NCBI GenBank assembly: GCA_964058845.1
Contig: CAXKVR010000428.1
Location: 1 to 33,872, forward strand
Length of the DNA stretch: 33,872 nucleotides
Direction of reading: 5' to 3'
Source: Carex sylvatica
Taxonomy: Eukaryota > Streptophyta > Magnoliopsida > Poales > Cyperaceae
In this document: positions 1 through 10,874 of the stretch, piece after piece
How positions within the stretch are numbered: the first letter of the stretch is position 1
Layout: every line of letters starts with the position of its first letter
The notes under the pieces: generated by a model
Told to the model about the DNA's origin: nothing
Databases searched by the model: none
The model's input: only the letters and a program-made list of their open reading frames with translations
Position numbers and translations under genes: made by a program

Positions 1-189
1 GACCACGTGGGAATCTTACAAAGTAAATTCGTATTATGAAACATCGATCTGATTCATCGTATAGTAGCCCATTGTTTATCGATGACCGTAATGGCTCACA
101 TGCCATGTCGATCAATATATATTTTGTTTTATATATATTCTAGTTTGAGTGATGCTGTGGTAATATGCATTGTAGATTATCCTTACGGT

Positions 190-395
190 AAATTTTTATT
201 TTTATTTTCTAAAGTTCAAATAGTTGATTCGAAAAGTTAAACATGATCTAATCTATATAAAAATATACAATTTTTATATACAATGAAGATCAAAATTTAT
301 ATTTTTTAAAACTATTTTATTATTTTTATAAATATGTAGAAAATTACTTGATCTAAATTTGGACCATTAAAAATAGTGATTTTCTAACTATAATA
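190..395. repeat. Remnant of an older fold-back element (left part)
   Basis: This AT-rich stretch resembles the interior of the neighbouring fold-back: both contain a GATCAAAATTTATATTTTTT-like run followed by TAGAAAATTACTTGATCT. Its right-hand continuation appears to resume after 817 with TCTTAAAAACCTAAAATTTG, which is complementary to part of this arm. It is best read as one half of a fold-back that was split by the 405-808 insertion. The outer ends and any target duplication were not resolved. Bases 1-189 show no gene. Confidence 0.4.
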
Positions 396-404
396 GTAAA
401 ATAA

Positions 405-808
405 GAGTGAGTCTATGGTACTATGCATATCACGGGTTGGTCCGTAATACGATTCAATATTTTTGTTTTGAAAATCATAACGGACGATCCGAACCGTTCA
501 ACACATTCTCCATATAAATATGTACTTGCAGATCAAATTTTATATTTTTTAGAATTTTTTTACTATTTTTTAAGATAGGTAGAAAATTACTTAATCTGAA
601 AATTCTGGACCATCCAAAAATAATGATTTTCTACGTATCTTAAAAAATAGTAAAAATATTCTAAAAAATATAAAATTTGGTATGCAAGTACATATTTATA
701 TGGGGAATATGTTGAACGGTTTGGATCATTCGTTATGATTTTAAAAACGAAAATATTGAATCGTATTACGGATCAAATCGTAATATGCATAGTACCATAG
801 ACTCACTC
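405..808. mobile_element. Mutator-like fold-back MITE, 404 bp, with 9-bp TSD
   Basis: The terminal inverted repeats start GAGTGAGTCTATGGTACTAT and end with the exact complement. The arms stay complementary almost to the centre, so the whole element can fold into one hairpin. It is flanked by the perfect 9-bp direct repeat GTAAAATAA (396-404 and 809-817). A 9-bp target duplication and a terminus starting with G are hallmarks of the Mutator superfamily. It has no coding capacity, so it is non-autonomous. Confidence 0.85.
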
Positions 809-817
809 GTAAAATAA

Positions 818-1339
818 TCTTAAAAACCTAAAATTTGATTTCTAAATATATTTCTAACCACACAGTTCAGGAATGAATATTATTTTTCTCTTATTTAACA
901 ATAACCAAATAAATCAACTATTGAGAAAAGCAGAAGGCCCACTAATTAGAGACTCATACAAATTAATTAAGATGCCAGTCAACTTTTACCCACGTGATAA
1001 TTGTTATGTGCATAAAAAGATTGCAAATATGTTTGAAACTAAAGTTATGGGTGGTGAGTCATATGACATATCGACGACTTTCCGATCATGTTGACATTAA
1101 ATCCGAAAAAGACAAGCCAAAATAGCTGACATTTGCAGGTGACATAAATCATGAACGTCAGCTTACCTGAGAGACAATTCCGGGTGACATTAATTTCGTG
1201 TGTACGGAAATTAATAAGGCCAGCTGGTGGAGGCATCTTCTTCTTCTTCTCTCACAAGGAACAAAGATGAAAATAGTGATATTATTATAGTGAAATTGAA
1301 AAGTTATATTATTATATGATAATAGAACTATTTATGATA
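818..1339. other. Intergenic, no gene seen
   Basis: The only open frames here are short (up to 73 codons), lack recognisable domains and overlap on opposite strands. They are treated as chance frames. A TTC/CTT-rich run lies near 1237-1252. Confidence 0.5.
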
Positions 1340-1348
1340 TTCAATTAT

Positions 1349-1592
1349 GAGTAAAGCTTGGATGTTATAGATAACATAAGGTCACTCATGCTATGGTCTT
1401 CAAAATCTATCGTATAGATTTTAAACTTCATAAATCACAAAAAATAGTAATAAAATTCAAAAATAATAAAAATTGATATTCTACAAGTTTATTATATAAC
1501 CAATTTACTGAACTACTTAAATCAAAGTTCAAAGTTTATACGATATATTTTTATCCGTGCTTCATGCTATCCATAGCACCCAAGCCTTACTC
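1349..1592. mobile_element. Mutator-like MITE, 244 bp, with 9-bp TSD
   Basis: The termini are GAGTAAAGCTTGGATG on the left and the complement of GAGTAAGGCTTGGGTG on the right. A perfect 9-bp direct repeat TTCAATTAT flanks it (1340-1348 and 1593-1601). The two arms differ by five transitions in the outer 29 bases, with the left arm more AT-rich each time. It is non-coding. Confidence 0.85.
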
Positions 1593-1601
1593 TTCAATTA
1601 T

Positions 1602-2790
1602 ATCCGTTCTAATTAATACTCTGTTTTTTTTATGCATTTATTTTGTTTTTAAAAAGTTTTAATGAACCAATGTCGACGTTCCAACCACACATTTCAATTA
1701 TAAAGTAAGGCAACTAATTAAATGTAATTTAGGATGCAGAATGAATAATTAATAAGGTCTGCTGCATTGCAAGCTTATATTTGTTGGTATCAGCATTCGA
1801 AAAGATTCCGAGGGCTCGATGACTAGGTGGCCATTTATTTATTTATTGTATAATTTGAAGATATTATTAAATATAGAGCTCTTGTAAATATGCATAATTA
1901 AAACTCACGAGTATCGATTAGGTAGCAGGCACGTTTTTTCTTACTAGATCTGGTCATCTGGTTAATAAGTAACCTAATATCGTTTAAATCAATTGGCTGA
2001 TTTGGACCCATTGATTGTTTTTTTGTGCTAAGAAATGTATTAGTATTTTTTTTTCACTACTAGTAGGTAGCAGTAGCACCCACTCTATTCTGGATCCATA
2101 TCCTCCCAGGTATCTGACTCAACACAATTGAAAACGACAGTTCAGATTTAATCTCATTCGGTTCTTGTTCGGGATGACTGACGGGGCAGTATTATTTGTG
2201 CTTTGAGATTCGTGCCAAGTTAAAAAGAACAATTTTGGACCATCCAATTTAATTGTACTCAGTCCAGTAACCTGAGAGGATGTGAATTCTTCTATTCATA
2301 TACATCTTTGAACTCCTACGGATTTTTCATATTAAAAAAAAATCTTTTTACTAAAATATCAAATCAGGTTTTCCTCAAATTAAATTTCTAAATCTCTATT
2401 ATAAAAGATTGTGCACTATGATTACTATAACGTCAATGATAAAATATTATCATAGTGTGAGTTTTTGTAAGTGTTTTATATGAAGTTTATTGTACGTATG
2501 AACTATTTTTTTTATCCTAAATATTCATAAGAAGTTATCATTATAGACTACCAATGAACATAAAATCAATAATTAATTAATGATATTAATTTTATCATTC
2601 TGATGTGTGCAACTTAGGACCTACAAGATATTTTTAATTGTTTTTTTTTAATCAGTTCTAGTCTTCTAGAAAATCTAGAATAATTAACGTCCGAAGTTTT
2701 TTTGCTTATCATGGCAACTTTTCTTCATAATAAAGCTACTTTCATCACATTAATTTGTTGAGACACGGTGACTATATCATTCTCCGAAAT
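1602..2790. other. Intergenic, no gene seen
   Basis: AT-rich spacer with no open frame of note on either strand and no recognisable element ends. Short poly-T runs occur near 2050 and 2641. Confidence 0.5.
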
Positions 2791-3094
2791 TTTTATTAAT
2801 ACCATTTCAAAAAGAAAAAGAAAAACACGTACCACTAAAATTGGAGAATTTGAAAAATACTACGGTCTCCAATTCAATATGTGGCCTCATTTTTTAGGAG
2901 CTGCAGATTGAATTAGAGACTTATCAAAAACCTAAATATCAGTATATTATAGTGTATTTTTGAGTTTTTTTTGGAGATCTCCAATTCAATCCCCCCTCCC
3001 CTTCCTTCCAAAAATGGAGCCGCATATTGAATTACTGGTATTTTTAGAATTCCTCATAATTTATTGACTTTTTTTTACAGTGGTATTAATAAAA
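2791..3094. mobile_element. Fold-back MITE-like element, about 304 bp
   Basis: The outer 14 bases TTTTATTAATACCA (2791-2804) are the exact complement of 3081-3094. Inside, the motif CAATTCAATATG with a neighbouring CCTCATTTTT is repeated in inverted orientation near 2870-2895 and 3010-3035. The superfamily is uncertain because the AT-rich ends hide any target duplication; a TTA/TAA target is possible. Confidence 0.6.
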
Positions 3095-3695
3095 AAAATC
3101 GGTATCAATGATACGTATATAGGTAGCAAGGTATATACGTACTCCTAGCACTGCTCCTTTACATATCAAATTATTCTTGTGACATCTACAAGCTGAAAAC
3201 AGGAATTCTTTTGTCACCAGTGAAAATTTTGGTAAAATGAATGAGAATAGCATTATTTGAGAAAACGACATAAATGGATTCTTTATATAAGCGCGTTAAA
3301 AATAAATTCGATTTTTTTATGGCGCAAGATAGGAAAAAGAATTGAACGGACGCGCACGTTGTTAATTTCAACATGTAGTTCTTTTTTGTATAAAATGTCA
3401 CCTTCGGTTATATTAAAAAGATGTATATACGGAATTTAGTACGGCCGCCCCTTGTCCTTTGTAATGAAACTGTGAAAATCTTAACTACTCCCGACAATAT
3501 AAAATTAACTGAAGCAAAATATAAAGCCCCTTTACAACCAATAAAACAATACTAATAATCTCCAAGCAATAATTGAGACTGGTTCGTACCATTCTTGCAT
3601 AAGAATTGGTGAGCTGAGAGTCTGCTTATTATTAATTAATTAGTTATTATTATTAATTAATTAGTTGTAAGTTGTGAATGTTTTAATACAGTCAT
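3095..3695. other. Intergenic, no gene seen
   Basis: Overlapping short frames on both strands around 3186-3439 show no known domain and are judged to be noise. A direct repeat of TTATTATTAATTAATTAGTT lies at about 3625-3665. Confidence 0.45.
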
Positions 3696-3698
3696 TAA

Positions 3699-3856
3699 GG
3701 ACCTGTTTGGCAGACGGAGATGAAAGAAAATGAGAATGAAATTTGCATTATTTTTGAACTGATTTTTACCGTTCACGTAAAAAAATAAAAATTCACTCTG
3801 AGTGTTTTTTTTTTCCATGTGAGACAATAAAAAATTTACTGCAGCTGAATATGCCC
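3699..3856. mobile_element. Tourist-like (PIF/Harbinger) MITE, 158 bp
   Basis: The left terminus GGACCTGTTTGGCAG and the diverged right terminus (complement GGGCATATTCAGCTG) are flanked by the 3-bp repeat TAA (3696-3698 and 3857-3859). It resembles the better preserved copy at 11808-11955, including an internal TTCACGTRAAAAAA stretch. TTA/TAA targets are typical of PIF/Harbinger elements. It is non-coding. Confidence 0.6.
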
Positions 3857-4109
3857 TAAGAGTGTATCTATTATGTCATTTTAAGTAGTATTTTGTGAGT
3901 TTTTAGACCGATCTTTTGTGTTTTGGTATTTGAAAAGGTAGCTTTTAAAGGTAGAATATTACTATATAACTGCTCAAAAGCTTTTGAATTATTATGAATT
4001 TTACATGTTTTAGTTGACTTTATTATCTCTTTGTTCTCGAATTAAATATACCAACTTGAAATGTGTGTGCGCGCGCATTTTGGTTAAATTAAAATGGTAG
4101 TTTATGAAT

Positions 4110-4456
4110 TTGGTGTTATATATAAATTTCTTTTTGCAGTTTTAAAGTTTAAATAGTCTATTTGAAATACTCAATGTGTTATTCATATTGAAATGTGTTT
4201 GAAAACCAAATTATACATTTTTTTGAAAAAAATTTACTATTTTTTAAGAATTTTTTAAAATCATTTTTTTAATATTAAAAAATAAATAAATACAATCTAA
4301 AAAACAGTGATTTTTAAAAATTCATAAAAATGGTAAAAAATTCAAAAAAAAATGTAAAATTTGGTTCATAAGCACATTTTATTACGGAGAACATGTTGAG
4401 CACTTCAGATTGATTATTTGAACTTTGAAAATCAAAAAAATAAATTGGTATCACCT
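4110..4456. repeat. Fold-back element related to the 4530 and 26732 copies
   Basis: The arms around 4140-4235 and 4345-4440 are complementary, for example AAATGTGTTTGAAAACCAAA against TTTGGTTCATAAGCACATTT. The outer limits (TTGGTGTTA and TATCACC) are approximate and no target duplication was identified. The inner arm carries the ACCAAATTNTA...TTTTT motif shared with other fold-backs in this window. Confidence 0.55.
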
Positions 4457-4529
4457 AAGCTAAGAAACTGTTATTTTAATGTTAACCAACCTACACAGAG
4501 AGACATATATGTATACATATACATATATA

Positions 4530-4948
4530 TAGGTTGGCTACTCTACTTACATAAGCATATGAGGGTATATGCTTATAAGTCATTTTTTTGTTTTCAAAAT
4601 CCAAAAAGTCGATCTGAACCGTTAGATGTGATCTCTATATTGAAATGTATTTGGAGACCAAATTTTATATTTTTCTGAATTTTTTATTGTTTATTAAGTC
4701 ACTTTAAAAATCATTAATCCAACAGTGACTTAACAAAACACTAAAATCAGAAGCCACTGTTGGATCAGCGATTTTCAAAGTGGCTTAATAAATAGTAAAA
4801 AAATTTAGAAAAATATAAAATTTGGTCTCCAAGCACATTTCAATATAGATATCACATCTAATGGTTCAGGTCAACTTTTTAGATTTTAAAAACGAAAAAA
4901 TAACTTATAAGAATACATATACTTATGTAAGTAGAGTAGCCAACCTCT
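4530..4948. mobile_element. Fold-back MITE, about 419 bp, probably Mutator-like
   Basis: A perfect 24-bp terminal inverted repeat begins GGTTGGCTACTCTACTTACA at 4532 and ends at 4945. The two arms match well up to the centre near 4740, where a second short palindrome contains CCACTGTTGGATCA. The direct repeat ACATATATA is found at 4521-4529 and 4949-4957, but the element sits in an AT microsatellite, so the target duplication is not certain. Confidence 0.7.
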
Positions 4949-5373
4949 ACATATATATATAATATATATATATGTACGTATAATTCGCTTTAAATCAAGA
5001 CTACTTTATCAATTCTATTTGATTTACAAAGTAACGACTAACGAGTGTAGAGATCATATCGATGGATTCACTGATGATCAGTTGATTAGCGTGAGCTTCC
5101 GTTTTCCTTATTAAATAATAAATTCACTTATATATATAGTACCTGTTACCAACAGCTACAATGAAGCACCCTCTAATATTACAAGTACATTACCTAGTAT
5201 TAAATTAGAAAAACTTGTTGTCATAGAAAAAAACAAACAACACATTTTTAAGAATAAAACAAACTTATGAGGCTCTCCTTGATTCTTCCGGCCGAGTATT
5301 GAGGCACGGATCAGAGAGTAAAACAAGCCAACGTGTGAGGCAATTAATTGCCAACCATTGTCATGAAAAGCTT
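4949..5373. other. 3' flank of WRKY gene A
   Basis: An AT microsatellite (about 4951-4972) is followed by non-coding sequence. Bases 5200-5373 would hold the 3' untranslated region and polyadenylation site of the minus-strand gene at 5374-6543. No separate gene is seen. Confidence 0.45.
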
Positions 5374-6543
5374 CTAAGTAGGAGGCAAATTATAAGTCTC
5401 CAAAAGGAACTGGATATTAACTTGTTCCAGCCATTCTAGATCCATAGTTATGCCATGAACCACTGGAACCTCATCTTCTCTAAGAAAAGTTTCTTCGATT
5501 GAAGATATATAATCATCAATTGAAAGTGAGGATTCAATGGAAGTATTTAGTTCCTTGGGTCCTCCATTTGACCTTTCTGACATTGTGCTGCTATATCCAG
5601 TGATAACATTGGTTAGGCATGATACTAGTACGGCATCTTCATCTTGTCTTCTACAACCCATGGCATTGGCTGACAAATTGGATTCTGGTATTGATTTACC
5701 AGAAAAATCTAATATGTTTTGATTAACTGTGTATCTCGAATTAGACATGGGAATGTTGCATGTGTGTTCCTCAAAATAGTTTACTTCAAACAAAGGCGGG
5801 TATTCATTGTTGCATTGCTGTACTTGTTTAGCTGCCATGCATCTTCGATCCTTGTGATAAGTGCATCTGTAATAGCTCCTGCATGCAAATGGTTGATTTT
5901 AAAAATTTGTTCCAAGAAATATGTTTTTTCTCTTTGAAATTGAGATCTCTATACCATATTATTTGGTATTTCGTATGTTGAAAATTTCCAAAGGAAGTCT
6001 TGAATCACTAACCTTGGATGTGTTTTACTGAGAATGTTCTTTTGCCCATATTTTCTCCACTGATAACCATCATGATCAGGCATTGTTGTTACTTTTGTCC
6101 TTTTGTTATTACATCTCCTGCAATTGGTTGAATTTTTTGTCAAAACAAAGATGATTGTTTTTTTTTATTAATTCTTCCCTAACAATTATTAAATAAAAAC
6201 AAAAATGTTAAATTAATTACAAAAATTTATTATTCCGTTACCTTCTTTGAGAGTCCTTAACACTGTCATCTCTCTTTCTCTTGTGAATTTCAGCACCTCC
6301 TGACGCTTGCGACGTTACCAGTTTGGATCCAAGCAAGTTTCGATCAGATTTAGTCAGAATATCTCTTGGCAATGCCAAGGTGTGTGATATCTCTTCAAAG
6401 ATATTCCCAAATGGTGAATCGGTGGCATCTTTCAGTATTCCAAAGTGTGCTCGAAGCATTGCCGTCAGCTCGCAGCCTTTTTCAATCTGTTTTATTGCCT
6501 TATTGTGTTTCAAAGCTGGGGTGGCTTTTAATGGTGATGCAAT
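5374..6543 (-). CDS. Group III WRKY transcription factor (gene A), three exons, start codon apparently lost
   Basis: The likely role is a nuclear DNA-binding regulator that recognises W-boxes. Exons on the minus strand are 6543-6242, 6117-6013 and 5878-5374, with GT/AG introns of 124 and 134 bp, both phase 2. Joined, they give 303 residues in one frame. The N-terminal region contains the group III-like stretch IEKGCELTAML. Exon 2 encodes DGYQWRKYGQK, and exon 3 opens with SYYRCTYHKDRRC and completes a CX7CX24HTC zinc finger. The intron at the HPR arginine is where group III genes have it. The C-terminus is acidic and ends NLPPT. The frame is open upstream of the conserved N-terminus, but no ATG occurs between an in-frame stop near 6628-6630 and the internal methionine of ELTAML. 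By comparison with gene C, the start should lie at 6543-6541, which reads ATT. A non-AUG start, an unseen upstream exon or a pseudogene are the alternatives. Confidence 0.85.
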
Positions 6544-6636
6544 TTTTGTTTTGTTTTCGGTTAGTAAAGCCAGTACATCAAAAGCACATTTATAGTGGGG
6601 GGCGGGGGACGGGTGGTAAGCATTAGTTTAGTTGTA

Positions 6637-6654
6637 ATATATATATATATATAT
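6637..6654. repeat. (AT)9 microsatellite
   Basis: A pure AT dinucleotide run just upstream of gene A. Confidence 0.9.
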
Positions 6655-6824
6655 TTTAATGGCTATAATTTTTTTGTTGAAGAAGCATCTAGGTAGCTGA
6701 GGAGCAATTATTTATGTTATAATTACGCGCCATTCGCTCGTCATGTCGGGCCCGGATAGAACCTGTATAATATTACCCAATCTGGTAATTTGAGATTGGT
6801 ACCAAAGAACTTAATTATTTACCT

Positions 6825-7584
6825 TTGACTATTAATTTCTTTCGTAAGATGCAATCATATGGTCCACCTTTTTGATAATCACTAAATTAACTATTTTTAA
6901 CATATATTGAAAAAATAAAAAGTCGACCTTGTGTTGTTTTTAAGGTTTAAGTATATAGTTTCAACCATATATATGTTGTGTTGAGAATAATCAACATTTA
7001 ATCTAATGATTAAGATAATTCTTTCTCTGTGAAAAGTTATCGATTTGAAATCCGGCGTCTTTGAATAATTAAAGTTGGAAAGCTTAGCCTCATCTTTATC
7101 TCAAAACTCAGAAGAAAAGTTTTTCATGAACATTAAAATAGAATTTAGAAAACTAGCACTCCATCTCTCTATCTCAACTTAGAAAACAATCCAATATTAA
7201 TTTCCATATACATACGGAAGTTGTGGCCTGTTCCTCAACTGTTGAAGTTACTTTTATCTATTTATTGATATCTCATGGTGAAATTAAAATAGTATAATAA
7301 GAATAATGGGGACGAATAAATAAACTAAGAAAGGAATGACAATATATAAAAGGGCTAGCTAGTAGCTAGCAACTTCTTGCATGTGCATATGGCAAACTAG
7401 GTAAGCAGACAAGTCAAAAAGTAACTGGTACTCTCCAGTACGGATATATGGGATAAAGAATAACGCGGTTAATTTGACTTTCATACCATGTCCACCACTC
7501 GGGAGCTCCAATTTATGGAATGGACACGTTATTCGGTTATGGAGTTATAGGCCTTATTGTGGGCCCATTATTCTGTTGTTGACT
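6825..7584 (-). promoter_or_regulatory. Upstream region of gene A with four W-box cores
   Basis: TTGACT, the core bound by WRKY proteins, occurs at 6825-6830, 7474-7479 and 7579-7584, and on the other strand at 7412-7417. All four lie within about 1.05 kb upstream of gene A, which is read on the minus strand. Auto- or cross-regulation among WRKY genes is common; here it is only inferred. No gene was found between 6544 and 8003. Confidence 0.4.
6975..7085 (+). repeat. Possible decayed tRNA-derived SINE head
   Basis: TTAATCTAATGATTAAG followed about 40 bases later by TCGATTTGAAATCC resembles the box A and box B arrangement of plant tRNA-related SINEs. Box B has mismatches and no target duplication or tail was found, so this is a weak call. 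Confidence 0.25.
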
Positions 7585-7681
7585 TGTTGTTCTCTAATCT
7601 GCCTTTATCCATTCATCCATTGTGCTACTATTGTTACTCGAGTGTTGTGAGGAAACCATGGTGTGACATCTCACTCTCTTT

Positions 7682-7773
7682 TCTAGATTTTCTGTGGTGA
7701 CATTTTGGGAATATTCTAAGCCTTCTCTTCTCTAGATTTTCTGTGGTGACATTTTGAGAATATTCTAAGCCTT
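7682..7773. repeat. Two-copy tandem repeat, 43-bp unit, period 49
   Basis: A unit starting TCTAGATTTTCTGTGGTGAC and ending TATTCTAAGCCTT occurs at 7682-7724 and 7731-7773 with one difference (GGGA versus GAGA). It is a recent local duplication with no clear function. Confidence 0.9.
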
Positions 7774-8013
7774 GAGTCATTGACAGGGAAGTTTGTTTTT
7801 GGTTTTTTTTTAGAATATTCAAGTCCTGCTGCGTTTCCTTTCATCTTTTCATTTTTTTTTAAATCGTAATATTTCTTGTGGAGATGAATAATTTAATCAA
7901 AAATACTAAAATTAATTCAATGCTTCTTAATATAAGATTTATTTTATACATATAATATTATTTGTAAATGACTTGTCATCACATAAAGTTGTATAATTGA
8001 TAGCTGACATATA

Positions 8014-8369
8014 CAAGGGCGGACCCAGCATATACCAGGGGGGCAGATTTCGAGTTTTAGTGGTAATTTATCGATACCAATCGACGTTGCTCCTCTCTGA
8101 AAAATTTTATGCCCCCCTCTGAACGTTTGATTTGCAATTCGAGTTAAATTTAGTGCTAAAATCAAAATAAATTTCTTGAATTATGATTGGTAATTAGAAT
8201 TATAAGTTAAACATTAGAAATTAGAAGTCATAACATTGAAAAATATAAGTCAAAGCATTATTTTTTATTGAGTACCCAATTAGTTAATGAATTTAAATCC
8301 GATAAGCTATTTAAACCCAATTCGATAATTTTTTGCCACCCCCTGACGAAAATCCTGGCTCCGCCCCTG
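8014..8369. mobile_element. Non-autonomous hAT element, 356 bp, with 8-bp TSD
   Basis: The termini CAAGGGCGGACCCAG (left) and CTGGCTCCGCCCCTG (right) are imperfect inverted repeats. The flanks carry a perfect 8-bp direct repeat GACATATA (8006-8013 and 8370-8377), the target size of hAT transposons. It contains no transposase. It lies two bases inside the left boundary of the larger hAT element that follows; see the nested-insertion finding. Confidence 0.85.
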
Positions 8370-8375
8370 GACATA

Positions 8376-9284
8376 TAGTGGTTTGACAATACCCACTGGG
8401 GCTATACCCAGACCGGTCCGCCCGTGTCTACTGCCCGGGGTACCTGTGCCCCTGCCCGGGTATGAACGGGTACACGGGTATGGGTATAAGAAGGGCTGGA
8501 CCCAGTTTTTCGGACAAAAATCCGTTGATACCCGGACCAAATTGTTCCCGTGCCCGCCATACCCATGCCCTTCGTGCCTGTACCCGTCTACCCGCGTGCC
8601 CATCTACCCGTGTACTTTTTTATTTTTTAAATTCAAAATTTAAACCAAATCCCCCCCCCCCCCCCCACACACACACACACCCCAACAGCTGCCCTACCTG
8701 GACCTGCTGTTCCCTACCCGGCCCCACTATGGATTGACCCGATTTGACCTTTTTCAGTTTTCTTTTTTTAAAATTTAAATTTCAATCCCTTCAAACAAAA
8801 CTCTATAAATAAACTCTCATCCCTCATAAATTTTCACATCTCTATCTCAATATTTTCATCTCTTATTTTCTCAATCTCAATCTCAATATTTTCATTATTC
8901 TTCAATTTCGCACAAATAATTTTTACATATAAATTACAAATTTTATTTATTTAGGAATTATAAAGATGTGACTTGATAATTTTATGTATATATATATACA
9001 CTATTTGATATTGAACTATTCAGATTTTAAAAGTCAAATTATAAACACGTAATAATATTCGTACGACACTGTAAAAAAAATAGAAAAAATCTGGACCGGA
9101 CCGCCTTGCCTCTGAGGGTACAACGGACACAGGTATAAAATGTACAGGGCAGGATTTTTGAAAAAAAATCCGTAATGTCCGACCCGTGGTACCCATCTAT
9201 CCGTAATGCCCGTGTCCTTGTCCATCCGTGTCCGTGCCCGATTTTGCCCAGACCGCCCGTCCCTTGCCCGTTAGCAAACCACTA
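8376..9284. mobile_element. Non-autonomous hAT element, 909 bp, rich in CGGGTA-type subterminal repeats
   Basis: The ends are TAGTGGTTTG (8376-8385) and CAAACCACTA (9275-9284). Both subterminal regions are crowded with ACCCG/CGGGT and CCCGTGCCC motifs, a pattern typical of hAT subterminal transposase sites. The original target duplication is CTGACATA at 8004-8011 and 9285-9292; the left copy is now displaced by the 8014-8369 insertion. Open frames inside come from the repeat motif and are not genes. A C-run and CA-run lie at 8651-8680. Confidence 0.8.
8651..8680. repeat. Poly-C run followed by a CA microsatellite
   Basis: About 16 C residues are followed by (CA)7, inside the 909-bp hAT element. 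Confidence 0.9.
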
Positions 9285-9292
9285 CTGACATA

Positions 9293-9720
9293 GACAAATA
9301 GGACTCTGTGCACTCCTGTTCAGTTGGAATTCTCCTAAATCACCTCCATCTACGAAATTTCAAAATAATTGCTATAGGGTTTCTAGCTACTTTCTACAAA
9401 AGTGCTCGATCTCTCTTGTGATTTCCTGATAACTACTTCGCTTGATGAGATATGTCCCACTATTTTTCAAGCGACACATTTTAGTCAAATCAGAGATTGT
9501 TGAGTCAGGTCAACTTTCTATTGTCTTGCTCAACTTATAGCTAGCGCTTGTCTTGCGCAACTTTCTGTTGTTCACTCAGGTCAACTTTCTATTGTGCTTT
9601 GATTGTTTTGGGTAGACTTGTGATGAGGGATTTCTGACTTTATTCATGTCTCTGTTGTAATCCCATTTAATTAGTTAATGAAATGCAAAGACCGAAGGGT
9701 CTTTTCCGAAAAGAAAAAAA
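9293..9720 (+). mobile_element. Probable 3' end of a 5'-truncated retroposon
   Basis: The right end reads TTAATGAAATGCAAAGACC, then a short hairpin (AAGACC/GGTCTT), then an A-rich tail (9710-9723). That arrangement resembles plant non-LTR retroposon ends. Two copies of TCAGGTCAACTTTCTATTG lie at about 9508 and 9577. No coding sequence or target duplication was found, so the left boundary is a guess. Confidence 0.35.
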
Positions 9721-9740
9721 AAAACTTTATCTTAACAAAC

Positions 9741-9755
9741 CAGGGGCGGATACAC
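9741..9755. repeat. Isolated hAT terminus of the 8014 family
   Basis: CAGGGGCGGATAC matches the outer end of the 8014-8369 element (CAGGGGCGGA on its right end). No partner terminus was found before 10008. The rest of 9721-10008 is AT-rich and shows no gene. Confidence 0.35.
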
Positions 9756-10008
9756 TCATACTATATGGGACTAATTAATCTTCATTTATTTTTAAAAAAT
9801 ATGTATGTATATATGATTTTATATATATTTTAAGTTAAAATCCTATAGTTATTGTAAAATTAATTTACATTCAGAACATGAAAAAATTTATATAATGTAT
9901 GTTCATATTTGACTCTTATAACTTGAAAATCTCGTCTGTTACTTTTAATAAAATTTATGTCATTTTGTTTTTTTGTTTTTTGTTTTTAATATAAAAGTGG
10001 GTACTGTA

Positions 10009-10571
10009 TAGGGGTGTAAACGAGCTGGGCCATAACTCCCCTCGTTTATTTTGGCCCAAGCCTGGACCAAGCGAGCTGAACTTAGGTCATTCGAACCAAA
10101 AACTTTTGGCTCGCTCGTGACAAAAACTCCTGGCTCGCTCGTGACAAGCCAGCCCGAGCTAGCTCGCGAGCTAACGAGCTGGCTCTCTGGGCTTTATTGA
10201 ACTACTATTATACAAATTAAAAAATATAAAAATAAGAAAGTTCATTTAAAAAAATTAAGAAATCGTCCAGCAGGATCTTCAAGCAACTGAAACCCATATC
10301 CTTTATTCCCAGACCAAAAATACATCAATTTTGCATAATTACGCCTTTGAAAATAGGACTAGACTTAAAATTATACGAGGCTAAATCCTAAATCCAATAT
10401 AACTTAATGAGCCGAGCTGGCCCGGTCCGAGCTGACCCTTGGCTCAGCTCATTTATTTTGGCCCGAGTCAGAACCGAGTTAGCTCGTTAACAGCTCAGTC
10501 TACTACCGAACAAGCTGTTAACGAGCGAGCTAAAACCGAGCCACGAGCCGCAAGCTTTTTTGACAGCCCTA
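10009..10571. mobile_element. Non-autonomous hAT element, 563 bp, with GAGCT-rich ends
   Basis: The termini TAGGGGTGTAAA and TTGACAGCCCTA form an imperfect inverted repeat of the Ac-like type. The flanks are GTACTGTA (10001-10008) and GTACTATA (10572-10579), an 8-bp target duplication with one later change. Both subterminal regions carry many GAGCT/AGCTCG motifs. There is no transposase. Confidence 0.8.
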
Positions 10572-10874
10572 GTACTATAACCAACTTAAATGCCATTTTG
10601 TTGATCGCGAGGGGATGCAATCTATCTCTACGATACTAGCTGTATAAGGAGAGCCGCTTAGAAACAGAATTATGATCAGAAGTAATCTAATTTTTTGAGT
10701 TTTTGATCCAGACCGTTTGAAATGTTCTAACACAAATCTTAATGGACCCGGACCCTTCAAATAATACTGGTCCCCTATGCTATTCCCGAATAGCTCCAGA
10801 CACGCCTAAACTCAAAAATTGGGTTACTTTAGGAGATCCGGATCCCAAAAAACAAGGGATCATATACTGAATTT

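Noticed and set aside
6323..6626. Open frames on the plus strand across gene A exon 1
   Set aside because: They are the complement of the WRKY exon, which has splice sites, phase and homologous neighbours. The plus-strand frames have no domain.
8307..8737. Proline/glycine-rich open frames around 8.3-8.7 kb
   Set aside because: They come from the GC-rich subterminal repeats of a hAT element and a CCC/CA microsatellite, with no codon-like pattern beyond the repeat.
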